Source: Chloroflexota bacterium (lineage in GTDB: Bacteria > Chloroflexota > Dormibacteria > CF-121). From it: DNA of 34,143 bases. The first letter of the stretch is position 1; every line of letters begins with the position of its first letter. Positions 23,277-29,740 of this stretch are shown piece after piece. Below the pieces are notes generated by a model that saw only the letters and a program-made list of their open reading frames with translations, was not told the DNA's origin and searched no databases. Both the position numbers and the translations under genes were made by a program. The DNA lies in the NCBI GenBank assembly GCA_005881175.1, contig VBEN01000013.1:1-34143 (forward strand), read 5' to 3'.

Positions 23277-23307
23277 CCGGTGGGTGCTTCGCGCACCGGT
23301 CTTCTTT
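23277..23307 (+). terminator. Terminator-like hairpin
   Basis: CCGGTG (23277-23282) pairs with CACCGG (23294-23299); an alternative inner stem is GGTGC/GCACC. A T-rich run, TCTTCTTT, follows. It would end a plus-strand transcript from the middle of the long intergenic region. Confidence 0.35.
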
Positions 23308-23531
23308 GACCCTTTACGCGGCCTGAATACCGATGGCGCCTAGCGTCCAAAAAGCGTTACATCCGCCCGGACAAGCCCGGCGCTGGCCAGCTTTTACCGC
23401 CCACGCCCGGCCCAACGATTTGGGACTAGACCGCTTTGCCACCTTGGGTCACCGCGCCCGTTTGCTTGCGTCCCGCGCGCACCCCAAGATGGGCCGCGCT
23501 TGTCCGTCGGTCATCAAAAGGTTCTCTGCCT

Positions 23532-24200
23532 GTGAAATTCCCCCGCCTCCTCACCGGGTTGCGCCCAGCAATCGTGGCCGGCGCCATCGCGGTCACGATC
23601 GCGCTGTCCAACCCGCTCGGCGCATCGGCAGAGGACGCGATTGAAATCGGTCCCGTGAGCCAGCAGGACGGCGCCTGGGCCGGGGCGCGGCTCGGCAGCT
23701 CCCCGACGGAGACGATCGGCTCCGCTGGCTGCGCCATCGCGGCGGTCACGATGATGCTGCGCTACTACGGCATCAACGTCGATCCTGGCACCTTCAACGC
23801 CTGGCTCACGGCCAACGGCGGCTACGCCTTCGACGACATGCTGATCTGGAACGCGGTGACCACCTACTCGGCTGGCCGGGTGACGTTCTCCGGCTGGTTC
23901 GGGCCCGACCTCGGGGTTATCGAAGCCGAGCTCGATGCGGGCCGCCCGGTGGTTGCCGAGGTGCACCTGGCTGGCAATCAGCATTTCATCCTTCTTACCG
24001 GCTACACGGCCGAGGCGGGGATCCTGATCAACGACCCCTGGTTTGGTGACAGCGTCAGTCTGGCCGCCCGCTATGCGGAATCGGGATCGGACATCGTCTC
24101 CATCCGCACCTTCATGCCGGTGGAACCCGCCGGTCTGCGGGGCGACGGCCGGATGAGCTGGGTCGCCAATGCGATATCCGCCGCACCGCTAGCGCGATGA
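23532..24200 (+). CDS. Secreted C39-like cysteine peptidase
   Basis: A 222-residue protein. It has a signal peptide of about 33 residues (basic FPRLLTGLRP, hydrophobic IVAGAIAVTIAL, cleavage near GASA-ED). The mature part is a papain-like domain of the Peptidase_C39_2 type: Cys67 in SAGCAIAAVTMMLRYYGI, His151 in NQHFILLTGY, and Asn167-Asp168 in LINDPWFGD. These form the expected Cys-His-Asn/Asp set. It probably cuts an extracytoplasmic protein or peptide; no bacteriocin transporter is attached, so it is not a leader-peptide processor. GTG at 23532 is preferred because the signal peptide starts there, although the frame is open from 23436. An AAAAGG lies 10 nt upstream. The last 89 nt overlap the PPOX gene on the other strand. 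Confidence 0.75.
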   Translation: MKFPRLLTGLRPAIVAGAIAVTIALSNPLGASAEDAIEIGPVSQQDGAWAGARLGSSPTETIGSAGCAIAAVTMMLRYYGINVDPGTFNAWLTANGGYAFDDMLIWNAVTTYSAGRVTFSGWFGPDLGVIEAELDAGRPVVAEVHLAGNQHFILLTGYTAEAGILINDPWFGDSVSLAARYAESGSDIVSIRTFMPVEPAGLRGDGRMSWVANAISAAPLAR

Positions 24201-24627
24201 CCAGCGCGTCGCGAGCCAGCGGCAGGGTCGTCCGATACTGCACGTATTTCCGTTTGAGCGCGGCAATGGCGCGCTGCTGCTCAGCGCCGTGATCGAGCAC
24301 ACCTGCATGGCCGCGTAAGAGCACGTACCAGAGCCGGCCCCAGTCCTCGTCGTAGTGATCGACCAGCAAGGCCGCCGACGGGTTGGCGCGTACATTGCGC
24401 ACGCGCCGCAGGTTGTCGGGCGCCGCGGACTTCGGCTTGGCGTCGATGGCGTGGTACACCGTGTCGCCCAGCAGCACGAAACAGACCGGCACCAGGGCCG
24501 CTTCCCTTCCGTCTGAGGTCGCGAAGTGGCCGACCCGCGCGCGGCCGATTCGCCGCCGCAGCCCGGCGTCGATCAGAGCGATGCCCACATGATCCGATAC
24601 CCACCGCTTTGCTTTGACATTTGACAC
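24112..24627 (-). CDS. PPOX-class flavin/F420-dependent oxidoreductase (TIGR03668-like)
   Basis: A 171-residue protein with the split beta-barrel of the pyridoxamine 5'-phosphate oxidase superfamily. Order of blocks: GRARVGHFATSDGREAALVPVCFVL, HAIDAKPKSAAPDNLRRVRNVRANPSAALLVDHYDEDW, RLWYVLLRGHAGVL, ALKRKYVQY and the C-terminal VIALAVRRISHW. The LVDHYDEDWxRLWYV run is characteristic of the TIGR03668 group, regarded as F420-binding; the substrate is unknown. GTG at 24627 is used because it is the first in-frame start in the short divergent region, and GTG at 24588 is an alternative. After SHW there is a 16-residue tail that lies within the 89-nt overlap with the convergent peptidase gene. Confidence 0.8.
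   Translation of the reverse strand: MSNVKAKRWVSDHVGIALIDAGLRRRIGRARVGHFATSDGREAALVPVCFVLLGDTVYHAIDAKPKSAAPDNLRRVRNVRANPSAALLVDHYDEDWGRLWYVLLRGHAGVLDHGAEQQRAIAALKRKYVQYRTTLPLARDALVIALAVRRISHWRPSSSGRRPADRRVPPA
24613..24626. repeat. Tandem TTTGACA heptamer, twice
   Basis: TTTGACA-TTTGACA in direct repeat. It covers the -35 of the promoter reading right and the GTG start region of the PPOX gene reading left, so a protein bound here could affect both genes. Confidence 0.5.
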
Positions 24628-24641
24628 TAGTCCTATATCAT
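24614..24641 (+). promoter_or_regulatory. Sigma-70-type promoter for the small membrane protein
   Basis: TTGACA (24614-24619), a 16-bp spacer and TATCAT (24636-24641). The predicted transcript start, 7-9 nt after the -10, falls next to the ATG at 24651, giving a leaderless or nearly leaderless mRNA. This agrees with the absence of a ribosome site. Confidence 0.6.
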
Positions 24642-24650
24642 TTCCTGCAG

Positions 24651-24926
24651 ATGAGTGCCACCGCATGGTTGCAGGCCCGCACCGTGGAGCTGGGTGCGTC
24701 GCTGTGTACCGCCGGCATCCTGATTGCCGGTCTGGCCCTCGGTGTGCCCTTCTTACGCGCGCGTATCCCGGAGGTCTTCCTCTACAGCTTCTGCTGCGTG
24801 AGCGCAGTGCTGCTGCGCGCCGCGATCGACCTCGCGGTGCGGGCGGTGGTGCTCGGCGCGCACCTGGTCCGGCCACATATCGTGATATCGCCGATATCAA
24901 GATCTCCGGCTGGAGTGGTAAGATAG
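24651..24926 (+). CDS. Small membrane protein, unknown
   Basis: A 91-residue protein with two hydrophobic stretches (about residues 14-32, LGASLCTAGILIAGLALGV, and 42-62, VFLYSFCCVSAVLLRAAIDLA) and a basic tail. No known family is recognised. Start ATG at 24651 is supported by a well-formed promoter whose predicted +1 lies at the start codon. The end of the gene contains the GATATC palindrome and the YtxH promoter box, so its last codons double as regulatory DNA. It is divergent from the PPOX gene. Confidence 0.5.
   Translation: MSATAWLQARTVELGASLCTAGILIAGLALGVPFLRARIPEVFLYSFCCVSAVLLRAAIDLAVRAVVLGAHLVRPHIVISPISRSPAGVVR
24883..24899. promoter_or_regulatory. 17-bp palindrome, candidate operator for the YtxH gene
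   Basis: TGATATC-GCC-GATATCA, perfect 7-bp arms, preceded by another ATATCG. It ends 19 bp before the TAAGAT box at 24919, so it would cover the -35 position of that promoter. This is the normal place for a repressor site. Confidence 0.5.
24919..24924 (+). promoter_or_regulatory. Candidate -10 box for the YtxH gene
   Basis: TAAGAT, 71 nt before the ATG at 24996. The resulting leader would carry the strong AAGGAGG ribosome site. The -35 position is occupied by the palindrome at 24883-24899. Confidence 0.45.
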
Positions 24927-24995
24927 GCGCCACGCGGGCAGTCCCGCGGGCCTGATCGAGCAGGGTCAGGTGGGGCCGCCACTAAGGAGGACACG

Positions 24996-25313
24996 ATGGG
25001 ATATTTGAGAGGCGTGGTGCACGGCATGATCATCGGCGGCGCCGTCGCGCTGCTCTATGCTCCGAAGCCCGGCCGGGATATGCGCGCGGACCTGTCGGAG
25101 CGCCTTGATCAGGTCCGCGGCCAGATGCAGCCGGTCCTCGACCAGGCGCAGGGCGTCGTGGACACAGCGCGGCCGCAGGTCGAGCGCGGGATTTCAAAGG
25201 CCCAGCAGCAAGCGCAGCGGATCACCAAGCGGGGGAGCGATTCGGGCGGCGGGACCGCCTACGGGGGATCGGCCGGGACGGGAAGCGGAAGCGCACCGAG
25301 TCCGGGGGTTTAG
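24996..25313 (+). CDS. YtxH-domain small membrane protein
   Basis: A 105-residue protein. The N-terminal glycine-rich helix GVVHGMIIGGAVALLYAPKPGRDMR is the YtxH (gas-vesicle/general-stress-like) signature. A charged amphipathic helix follows (about residues 30-80, with repeats of Q and A such as VRGQMQPVLDQAQGVV), likely coiled coil, and then a Gly/Ser-rich tail. Members are small envelope proteins linked to stress in some bacteria, with unknown mechanism. ATG at 24996 has a strong AAGGAGG. The gene has its own candidate -10 and a palindrome over the -35 region, so it is probably regulated. Confidence 0.85.
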   Translation: MGYLRGVVHGMIIGGAVALLYAPKPGRDMRADLSERLDQVRGQMQPVLDQAQGVVDTARPQVERGISKAQQQAQRITKRGSDSGGGTAYGGSAGTGSGSAPSPGV

Positions 25314-25330
25314 TCATCCGACGTCACGGC

Positions 25331-25336
25331 TAAAAT
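25331..25336 (+). promoter_or_regulatory. Candidate -10 box for the thiolase gene (leaderless)
   Basis: TAAAAT ends 6 nt before the GTG at 25343, so transcription would begin at the start codon. No ribosome site is present. The -35 region does not match TTGACA. Confidence 0.45.
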
Positions 25337-25342
25337 GACGCC

Positions 25343-26536
25343 GTGGCGCTGAACGGAGGGGGCATCGTTGTCGCCGGGGGCGTTCGCACGGCCATCGGCA
25401 AGTTTGCCGGCGCATTCAAGGACACCCCGACCTCCGACCTGGGCGCCAACGCGATCCGGGCGGCCGTCGACCGGGCCGGAATTTCGCCGGCGGTCGTGGA
25501 CGAGGTCATCCTCGGCTGCGTCGGCCAGGTCGGCGAGGATGCCTTCAACGCCCGCCTGGCGACACTGAAGGCCGGACTTCCTGAGACCACAACCGCGTTC
25601 AACGTCAACCGGCTGTGCGGATCGGGATTGCAGGCCATCAACAGCGCCGTCCAGGAGCTGCGCACCGGAGAAGCGCAGGTCGTCGTTGCCGGCGGCAACG
25701 AGAACATGTCGATCCAGCCGTATATGCTGCCCCGCTCCCAGGTGGGGTGGCGCCTCGGCGAAGCGCAACTGATCGACGGCACCCTGTCGTTGGTCACCGA
25801 TCCATTCGGCCGCTACCAGATGGGCGCCACCGCCGAGAAGGTCGCCGACCGCTACGGCGTCTCGCGGGAGGCGCAGGACAAATTCGCTGCGGAGAGCCAG
25901 CGCCGGGCGGCAGTCGCCATCGCCGAGGGCCGCTTCAAAGATCAGATCGTGCCGGTCAGCATTCCACAGCGCAAGGGTGACCCGCTGGTCGCCGACCTGG
26001 ACGAGCACCCGCGACCGGGAACCACGGCTGAGTCGCTCGCCCGGCTCAAGCCGGCGTTTCGAGATGGCGGCAGCGTGACGGCGGGCAACTCCTCGGGCAT
26101 CAACGACGCCGGGGCGGCGTTGGTCGTGATGACGAGCGCCCGGGCGCAGGAGCTCGGTGTCACGCCCCAACTCGAGTGGGTGGCCGACGCGGTGGCGGGC
26201 ATCGCTCCCGAAATCATGGGCGTCGCTCCCATCTTTGCCGTCCAGAACCTTCTGAAGAAGGCGGGCATGACGATCAACGACATCGACCTCATGGAATTGA
26301 ACGAGGCGTTCGCGGCGCAGGCCGTGGCCGTGATCCGCGAGCTGGAGATCGATCCCGAGAAGGTCAATCCGAACGGCGGCGCCATCGCGCTCGGCCATCC
26401 GGTGGGCGCCACCGGCGCCATCCTGACGGTCAAACTGGCGTACGAACTCAAGCGCCGGCAGGCCGAGTGGGGCATCGTCACGATGTGCATCGGCGGCGGT
26501 CAGGGGATCGCCACGCTCTTCCGCAACCTGAACTAA
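25343..26536 (+). CDS. Thiolase (acetyl-CoA C-acyltransferase/acetyltransferase)
   Basis: A 397-residue thiolase. The acyl-accepting Cys92 is in NVNRLCGSGLQAIN; His352 is in NGGAIALGHPVGATGA; Cys382 is in TMCIGGGQGIA. LMELNEAFAAQA is the NEAF motif. These are all the catalytic groups needed for Claisen condensation or thiolytic cleavage. Such enzymes serve either acetoacetyl-CoA formation (PHA, isoprenoid) or beta-oxidation; neighbours do not decide between them. GTG at 25343 is preceded by TAAAAT at 6 nt and lacks a ribosome site. An ATG at 25335 is out of frame. Confidence 0.95.
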   Translation: MALNGGGIVVAGGVRTAIGKFAGAFKDTPTSDLGANAIRAAVDRAGISPAVVDEVILGCVGQVGEDAFNARLATLKAGLPETTTAFNVNRLCGSGLQAINSAVQELRTGEAQVVVAGGNENMSIQPYMLPRSQVGWRLGEAQLIDGTLSLVTDPFGRYQMGATAEKVADRYGVSREAQDKFAAESQRRAAVAIAEGRFKDQIVPVSIPQRKGDPLVADLDEHPRPGTTAESLARLKPAFRDGGSVTAGNSSGINDAGAALVVMTSARAQELGVTPQLEWVADAVAGIAPEIMGVAPIFAVQNLLKKAGMTINDIDLMELNEAFAAQAVAVIRELEIDPEKVNPNGGAIALGHPVGATGAILTVKLAYELKRRQAEWGIVTMCIGGGQGIATLFRNLN

Positions 26537-26585
26537 CCCGCCGCCCGCGGCAGGGATCGGAGCGCTGCGCGTTGTACCTGGAGGC

Positions 26586-27386
26586 ATGTCCCGCCTCATC
26601 CGTCGTCCGGTGATTCTCGGTGCCACCCTCGTGCTCTCCATCGCGGCCTTGCTGCGCTTTGGCGTCCCGACGACGGTCCTGGTCCTGGTGGTCGGCGTGA
26701 CGGCGGCGGTGCTGGCCGGCCGTCACCAGGCCGGTCTGTTCGCGATCCGCAAGAAGGGTCCGCGTGGGCCCATGTGGCGGCCGGCCGTTCAGCATCGCGA
26801 ACTCCCGACGCCGGCTGAAGACCCGGTGATCGCCTTCGCCGAGCCGATGGTCGAGCTCTTCGCCTCCCGGACGCCACCGCTCGCCCACCTGCAACTGAAC
26901 GCGGGCCTTCGCAGTCAGCTCGACGGCCTTGCGCTGGGTCGGACCAAACGCATCATCGAAGCGCCGGACCTGCTGCCGCACGCGGCCGCCGATGCCGAGT
27001 CGTGGCCACATGTCGAGGCCGCCGTCCGCAAAAGCCTGGACCTGGCGCGGACGCACGGCATCGAACTGCTGCCCGAGGGTCAGAACCGGCTGAACCAGGC
27101 CCTGGCGCTCAGCGCCACCCAGGGGGTGCTACTGGCAGAATGGCGTCAGCTCGAAGACGGCAAGACGATGTGGGACGGTGCCAGCGCTCGGATACGGGCA
27201 TCGGACGCCTTCACCATTCAGCGGATCTCCGAGGCCATGGAGCGTCGGCTGTTGCCCGACCTGTTCGCAGGCATCGCCCGGCGGCCGCCCGACTTCGAAG
27301 TTCGGCTGTTATTGCCATACGCGCTGGCCACGGCGTTTTATCTTCGGCTCAGCGGGAATCCGCCGCACGCGTTTCTCGCCGCCTGA
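26586..27386 (+). CDS. Membrane-anchored protein of unknown function
   Basis: A 266-residue protein. Two hydrophobic segments near the N-terminus (about residues 8-24, VILGATLVLSIAALLRF, and 26-44, VPTTVLVLVVGVTAAVLAG) are followed by a mostly helical soluble part. That part carries patches such as LHLQLNAG-like AHLQLNAGLRSQLDG and SDAFTIQRISEAMERRLLPD. A third hydrophobic piece (VRLLLPYALATAFYLRL) lies near the end. I recognise no family or catalytic motif. GGAGG lies only 1 nt before the ATG at 26586, too close for normal use, so the start may be wrong. It follows the thiolase by 49 nt and converges on the channel gene with 21 nt between. Confidence 0.65.
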   Translation: MSRLIRRPVILGATLVLSIAALLRFGVPTTVLVLVVGVTAAVLAGRHQAGLFAIRKKGPRGPMWRPAVQHRELPTPAEDPVIAFAEPMVELFASRTPPLAHLQLNAGLRSQLDGLALGRTKRIIEAPDLLPHAAADAESWPHVEAAVRKSLDLARTHGIELLPEGQNRLNQALALSATQGVLLAEWRQLEDGKTMWDGASARIRASDAFTIQRISEAMERRLLPDLFAGIARRPPDFEVRLLLPYALATAFYLRLSGNPPHAFLAA

Positions 27387-27407
27387 CCACACCCTGCCGG
27401 TTGGCGG

Positions 27408-28517
27408 TTAGCGCGAGGCGGCGCGGGCCGGGACTTCCTGGTGTCGCTGGAGCGGAAAACGCACGAGGGAGCGATCGCCGATCCACTGGGTAGGTGGCGC
27501 GGCCCACCATTTCGCCATGTTGTTGAGGGGGACCGCGTACTGGGTTCGCAACCGCGAGAAGGCGACCCACGACTCTTCCGCTCCCAGCAACTGCCAACCG
27601 GCGGCGGCCAAGCGTTCCCGCGCCTGATCAAACTCGTACCGCTCGACGCCGGGATCGTGGTCTTTAGCGATTCGGAAGAACCGGCTCAGATCTTCGACCA
27701 GGTGCGTACCCATCGCGAACGTCATCTTGGCAGGGCCACGAGGGCCATCCACGACGGTTGTCAGGATGAGGGTGGTCGCGTCGAGCACGGCGCCCAGCGC
27801 ACTGACCCACGACTCGTTGTCGTGAGAGGACCGGAAGTAGGCAAGAACCGGGTACGCCAGATGGCTGTCGAGCACTTCGGCTGCCCATTTTTCCCACTCG
27901 GCGAACAGACGTGGCAGATCCTCGGCCATACCAAGCTTCGCCGTGGTCTCGAGCAAGTTGACGCCGGACGGCGGCGCGCCGGCGCGGGCGTCGAGCGTGA
28001 CGATCAGGATCTCTCGGCGCTGAAAGGATCCATAGAGCGAAAACAGGAAGCTGATGGCCAGGGCGATCGTGCCAAGGCCGGTGCCACCGGCGATTAAGGC
28101 CAGCAGCCGAGCCAGTCCTGACGTCGCCACAAAGTCGCCGAACCCGATGGTCAGCACCGAGGTGCCGCCAAAATACAGCGCCGTGGGGAAGTCCTGCACG
28201 AGCGGGTGCAGCTGTGCCCGCAGCCCATAGAAGATCAAGCCGAAGCCCAGGACGAGGCCGCTCAGCCAGAGGACCAGCAACACCACCACCACCAGCGGGG
28301 CAAAGACACCGAGGACTCGCTCTCGTTGCGCCGACGAGCGTGCCCGCAATGCGATCGTCCGCCAGATGCGCCAGCCAGGGCGCACCACCCAACGGGTGAG
28401 GCGATAGCGGGCCGGGGTGGACCGGGGGACGACCACGCTTTGAAAGACATCGTTGAGGATGTAGGCGATGACGATGATCCCAAGGATGACTTCGGGCGTC
28501 CGGAGCATGGAGGCCAT
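27408..28517 (-). CDS. Two-TM potassium channel family protein with unknown cytoplasmic domain
   Basis: A 369-residue protein. A first hydrophobic segment (residues 9-29) is followed by a basic loop, then a helix at about 70-96, a pore loop ending in TIGFGD (123-128), and a helix at about 137-162. The filter sequence is that of K+ channels (Ion_trans_2 type). After residue 165 comes a cytoplasmic domain of about 200 residues (LLETTAKLGMAEDLPRLFAEW, then SWVSALGAVLDATTLILTTV). It lacks the GxGxxG Rossmann signature of an RCK domain, so gating is not by a standard RCK ring. ATG at 28517 has no strong ribosome site; ATG at 28508 is possible. It lies just downstream of the tRNA-Leu gene on the same strand. 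Confidence 0.8.
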   Translation of the reverse strand: MASMLRTPEVILGIIVIAYILNDVFQSVVVPRSTPARYRLTRWVVRPGWRIWRTIALRARSSAQRERVLGVFAPLVVVVLLVLWLSGLVLGFGLIFYGLRAQLHPLVQDFPTALYFGGTSVLTIGFGDFVATSGLARLLALIAGGTGLGTIALAISFLFSLYGSFQRREILIVTLDARAGAPPSGVNLLETTAKLGMAEDLPRLFAEWEKWAAEVLDSHLAYPVLAYFRSSHDNESWVSALGAVLDATTLILTTVVDGPRGPAKMTFAMGTHLVEDLSRFFRIAKDHDPGVERYEFDQARERLAAAGWQLLGAEESWVAFSRLRTQYAVPLNNMAKWWAAPPTQWIGDRSLVRFPLQRHQEVPARAASR

Positions 28518-28536
28518 ACTACCGCCGTCCCGAGGC

Positions 28537-28623
28537 TGGTGCCGGGAGCGGGACTCGAACCCACACGCCCTTACGGGCAGGCGATTTTAAGTCGCCAACG
28601 TCTACCTATTCCGTCATCCCGGC
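28537..28623 (-). tRNA. tRNA-Leu (anticodon TAA)
   Basis: A class II tRNA of 87 nt. Acceptor GCCGGGA (from 28623) pairs with TCCCGGC (28541-28547). The anticodon stem GGCGA/TCGCC surrounds loop CTTAAAA with TAA at 28587-28589. The long variable arm (TGCCCGTAAGGGCGT) is typical of leucine tRNAs. The T-arm GTGGG-TTCGAGT-CCCGC is present and the 3' CCA is encoded (28537-28539). Confidence 0.97.
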
Positions 28624-28690
28624 GCGAGCAACATTGTAGGGACCGGGTCTTGCTTTCCAGCGCAGCCTGCGGTAGGCTGCCTGACCTGCA

Positions 28691-29722
28691 ATGCGACGAT
28701 CCGTTCTTCACCTGACGGCGGTCCTGGTCGCGATTGGCGCGCTCAGCAGCGGGCTGGGCTCGGCTGCTCCGCGCTACCAGGCGAGTGCGAGCGAGCCGCC
28801 GACGGGCCTGACCGCGATACCCGAGGTCATGCTGGGGCCTCGGCCGGATCGCGTGCCCGTCTCCACGCCCACACCCATGCCGTCGCCGGCAGGGACGGTT
28901 AAACCGCTGCCGACGAGGATGCCGCGGCCCGCTGCCACGTTGCGGCCGCTCCCGGTGCCGGTCATCGCCGCCCAGGAGGTGACGCTGGTCAACCTCGACA
29001 CCGGCCGCTTTCTCTGGCAATCCAATGCCCGGGCCGCGCGGGCACCGGCAAGCCTCACTAAGATCTTCACCGCCATGGTCGCCGTCGACCTGATCGGGAT
29101 GAACACCACCGTCACAGTTCCGGCGTCGATCAGCCAGCTGCCGGCCGACTCCACCTTCATGGGCCTGACAGCCGGCGAGCGGCTCACCGTGCGAGAGCTC
29201 CTCGATGGCGTCTTCCTCAACTCCGGCAACGACGCCGCCGAAACGCTCGCCTCCGCGGTCACGTCTCGGTCAAGCTTCATCGCCGCCATGAACACCAAGG
29301 CGGCCCGGCTCGGCTTACGCGGCACGCATTTCGAAAACCCCAGCGGGCTTGATGCCGCCGGCCACTACTCCTCGGCCTATGACCTGGCGCTGGCGGCCGT
29401 TTATCTCGAGTCGCACTATCCCGCGCTGGTCGCGATCGCGGCAACGCCGGCCCTGACCATTCCCGCGACCAGCACGCACAAAGCCTTCGCACTCGTCAAC
29501 ATCAATAAGTTGCTGCGCAGCTATCCCGGCGCGTACGGATTGAAAACCGGTTGGACAGAGGCGGCGCTGGGCTGCTTGATCACGACATCGAGCCGCGGCG
29601 GTCACCGGTTGCTGGCGGTCATGCTGGGGGCGCCAAACGGTACCGCGTACGCAGAGATGCCGAAGGTGCTCGATTACGGATTCGAGCTGCTCGGCGTCCT
29701 CCCGCGGCCAGCCGCGTCGTAA
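28691..29722 (+). CDS. dacA: D-alanyl-D-alanine carboxypeptidase (S11 family, PBP5-like)
   Basis: A 343-residue exported serine peptidase that removes the terminal D-Ala of peptidoglycan stem peptides. The signal peptide is residues 1 to about 26, followed by a Pro/Thr-rich linker to about 93. The catalytic motifs are complete: SLTK with Ser121 and Lys124, SGN at 178-180, and KTG at 285-287 in AYGLKTGWTEAALGC. The C-terminus ends soon after the catalytic domain, without the second domain and amphipathic anchor of E. coli PBP5, so attachment to the membrane may rely on an uncleaved signal. ATG at 28691 follows the divergent tRNA-Leu by 67 nt. Confidence 0.93.
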   Translation: MRRSVLHLTAVLVAIGALSSGLGSAAPRYQASASEPPTGLTAIPEVMLGPRPDRVPVSTPTPMPSPAGTVKPLPTRMPRPAATLRPLPVPVIAAQEVTLVNLDTGRFLWQSNARAARAPASLTKIFTAMVAVDLIGMNTTVTVPASISQLPADSTFMGLTAGERLTVRELLDGVFLNSGNDAAETLASAVTSRSSFIAAMNTKAARLGLRGTHFENPSGLDAAGHYSSAYDLALAAVYLESHYPALVAIAATPALTIPATSTHKAFALVNINKLLRSYPGAYGLKTGWTEAALGCLITTSSRGGHRLLAVMLGAPNGTAYAEMPKVLDYGFELLGVLPRPAAS

Positions 29723-29740
29723 GCCGAGCCGGAGCCGAAA

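Larger units (their letters stand above)
23027..23531. other. Long intergenic region (505 bp) without a confident gene
   Basis: Divergent gap between murI and the secreted peptidase. It holds the murI -10 candidate, a possible 31-codon basic peptide (23155-23250) and a terminator-like hairpin (23277-23307). An 11-bp direct repeat CCCACGCCCGG occurs at 23270-23280 and 23400-23410, exactly 130 bp apart. I looked by eye for RNase P, tmRNA, SRP RNA and c-di-AMP or c-di-GMP riboswitch landmarks on both strands and saw none. The remaining open frames have no protein-like composition. Confidence 0.6.

Noticed and set aside
23058-23309. 83-codon open frame in the intergenic gap
   Set aside because: Arg/Pro-rich, no ribosome site, no hydrophobic core; likely chance.
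23027-23531. RNase P RNA, tmRNA, SRP RNA or c-di-AMP/c-di-GMP riboswitch in the long gap
   Set aside because: None of the landmark sequences could be found by eye on either strand. A covariance-model search would settle it.
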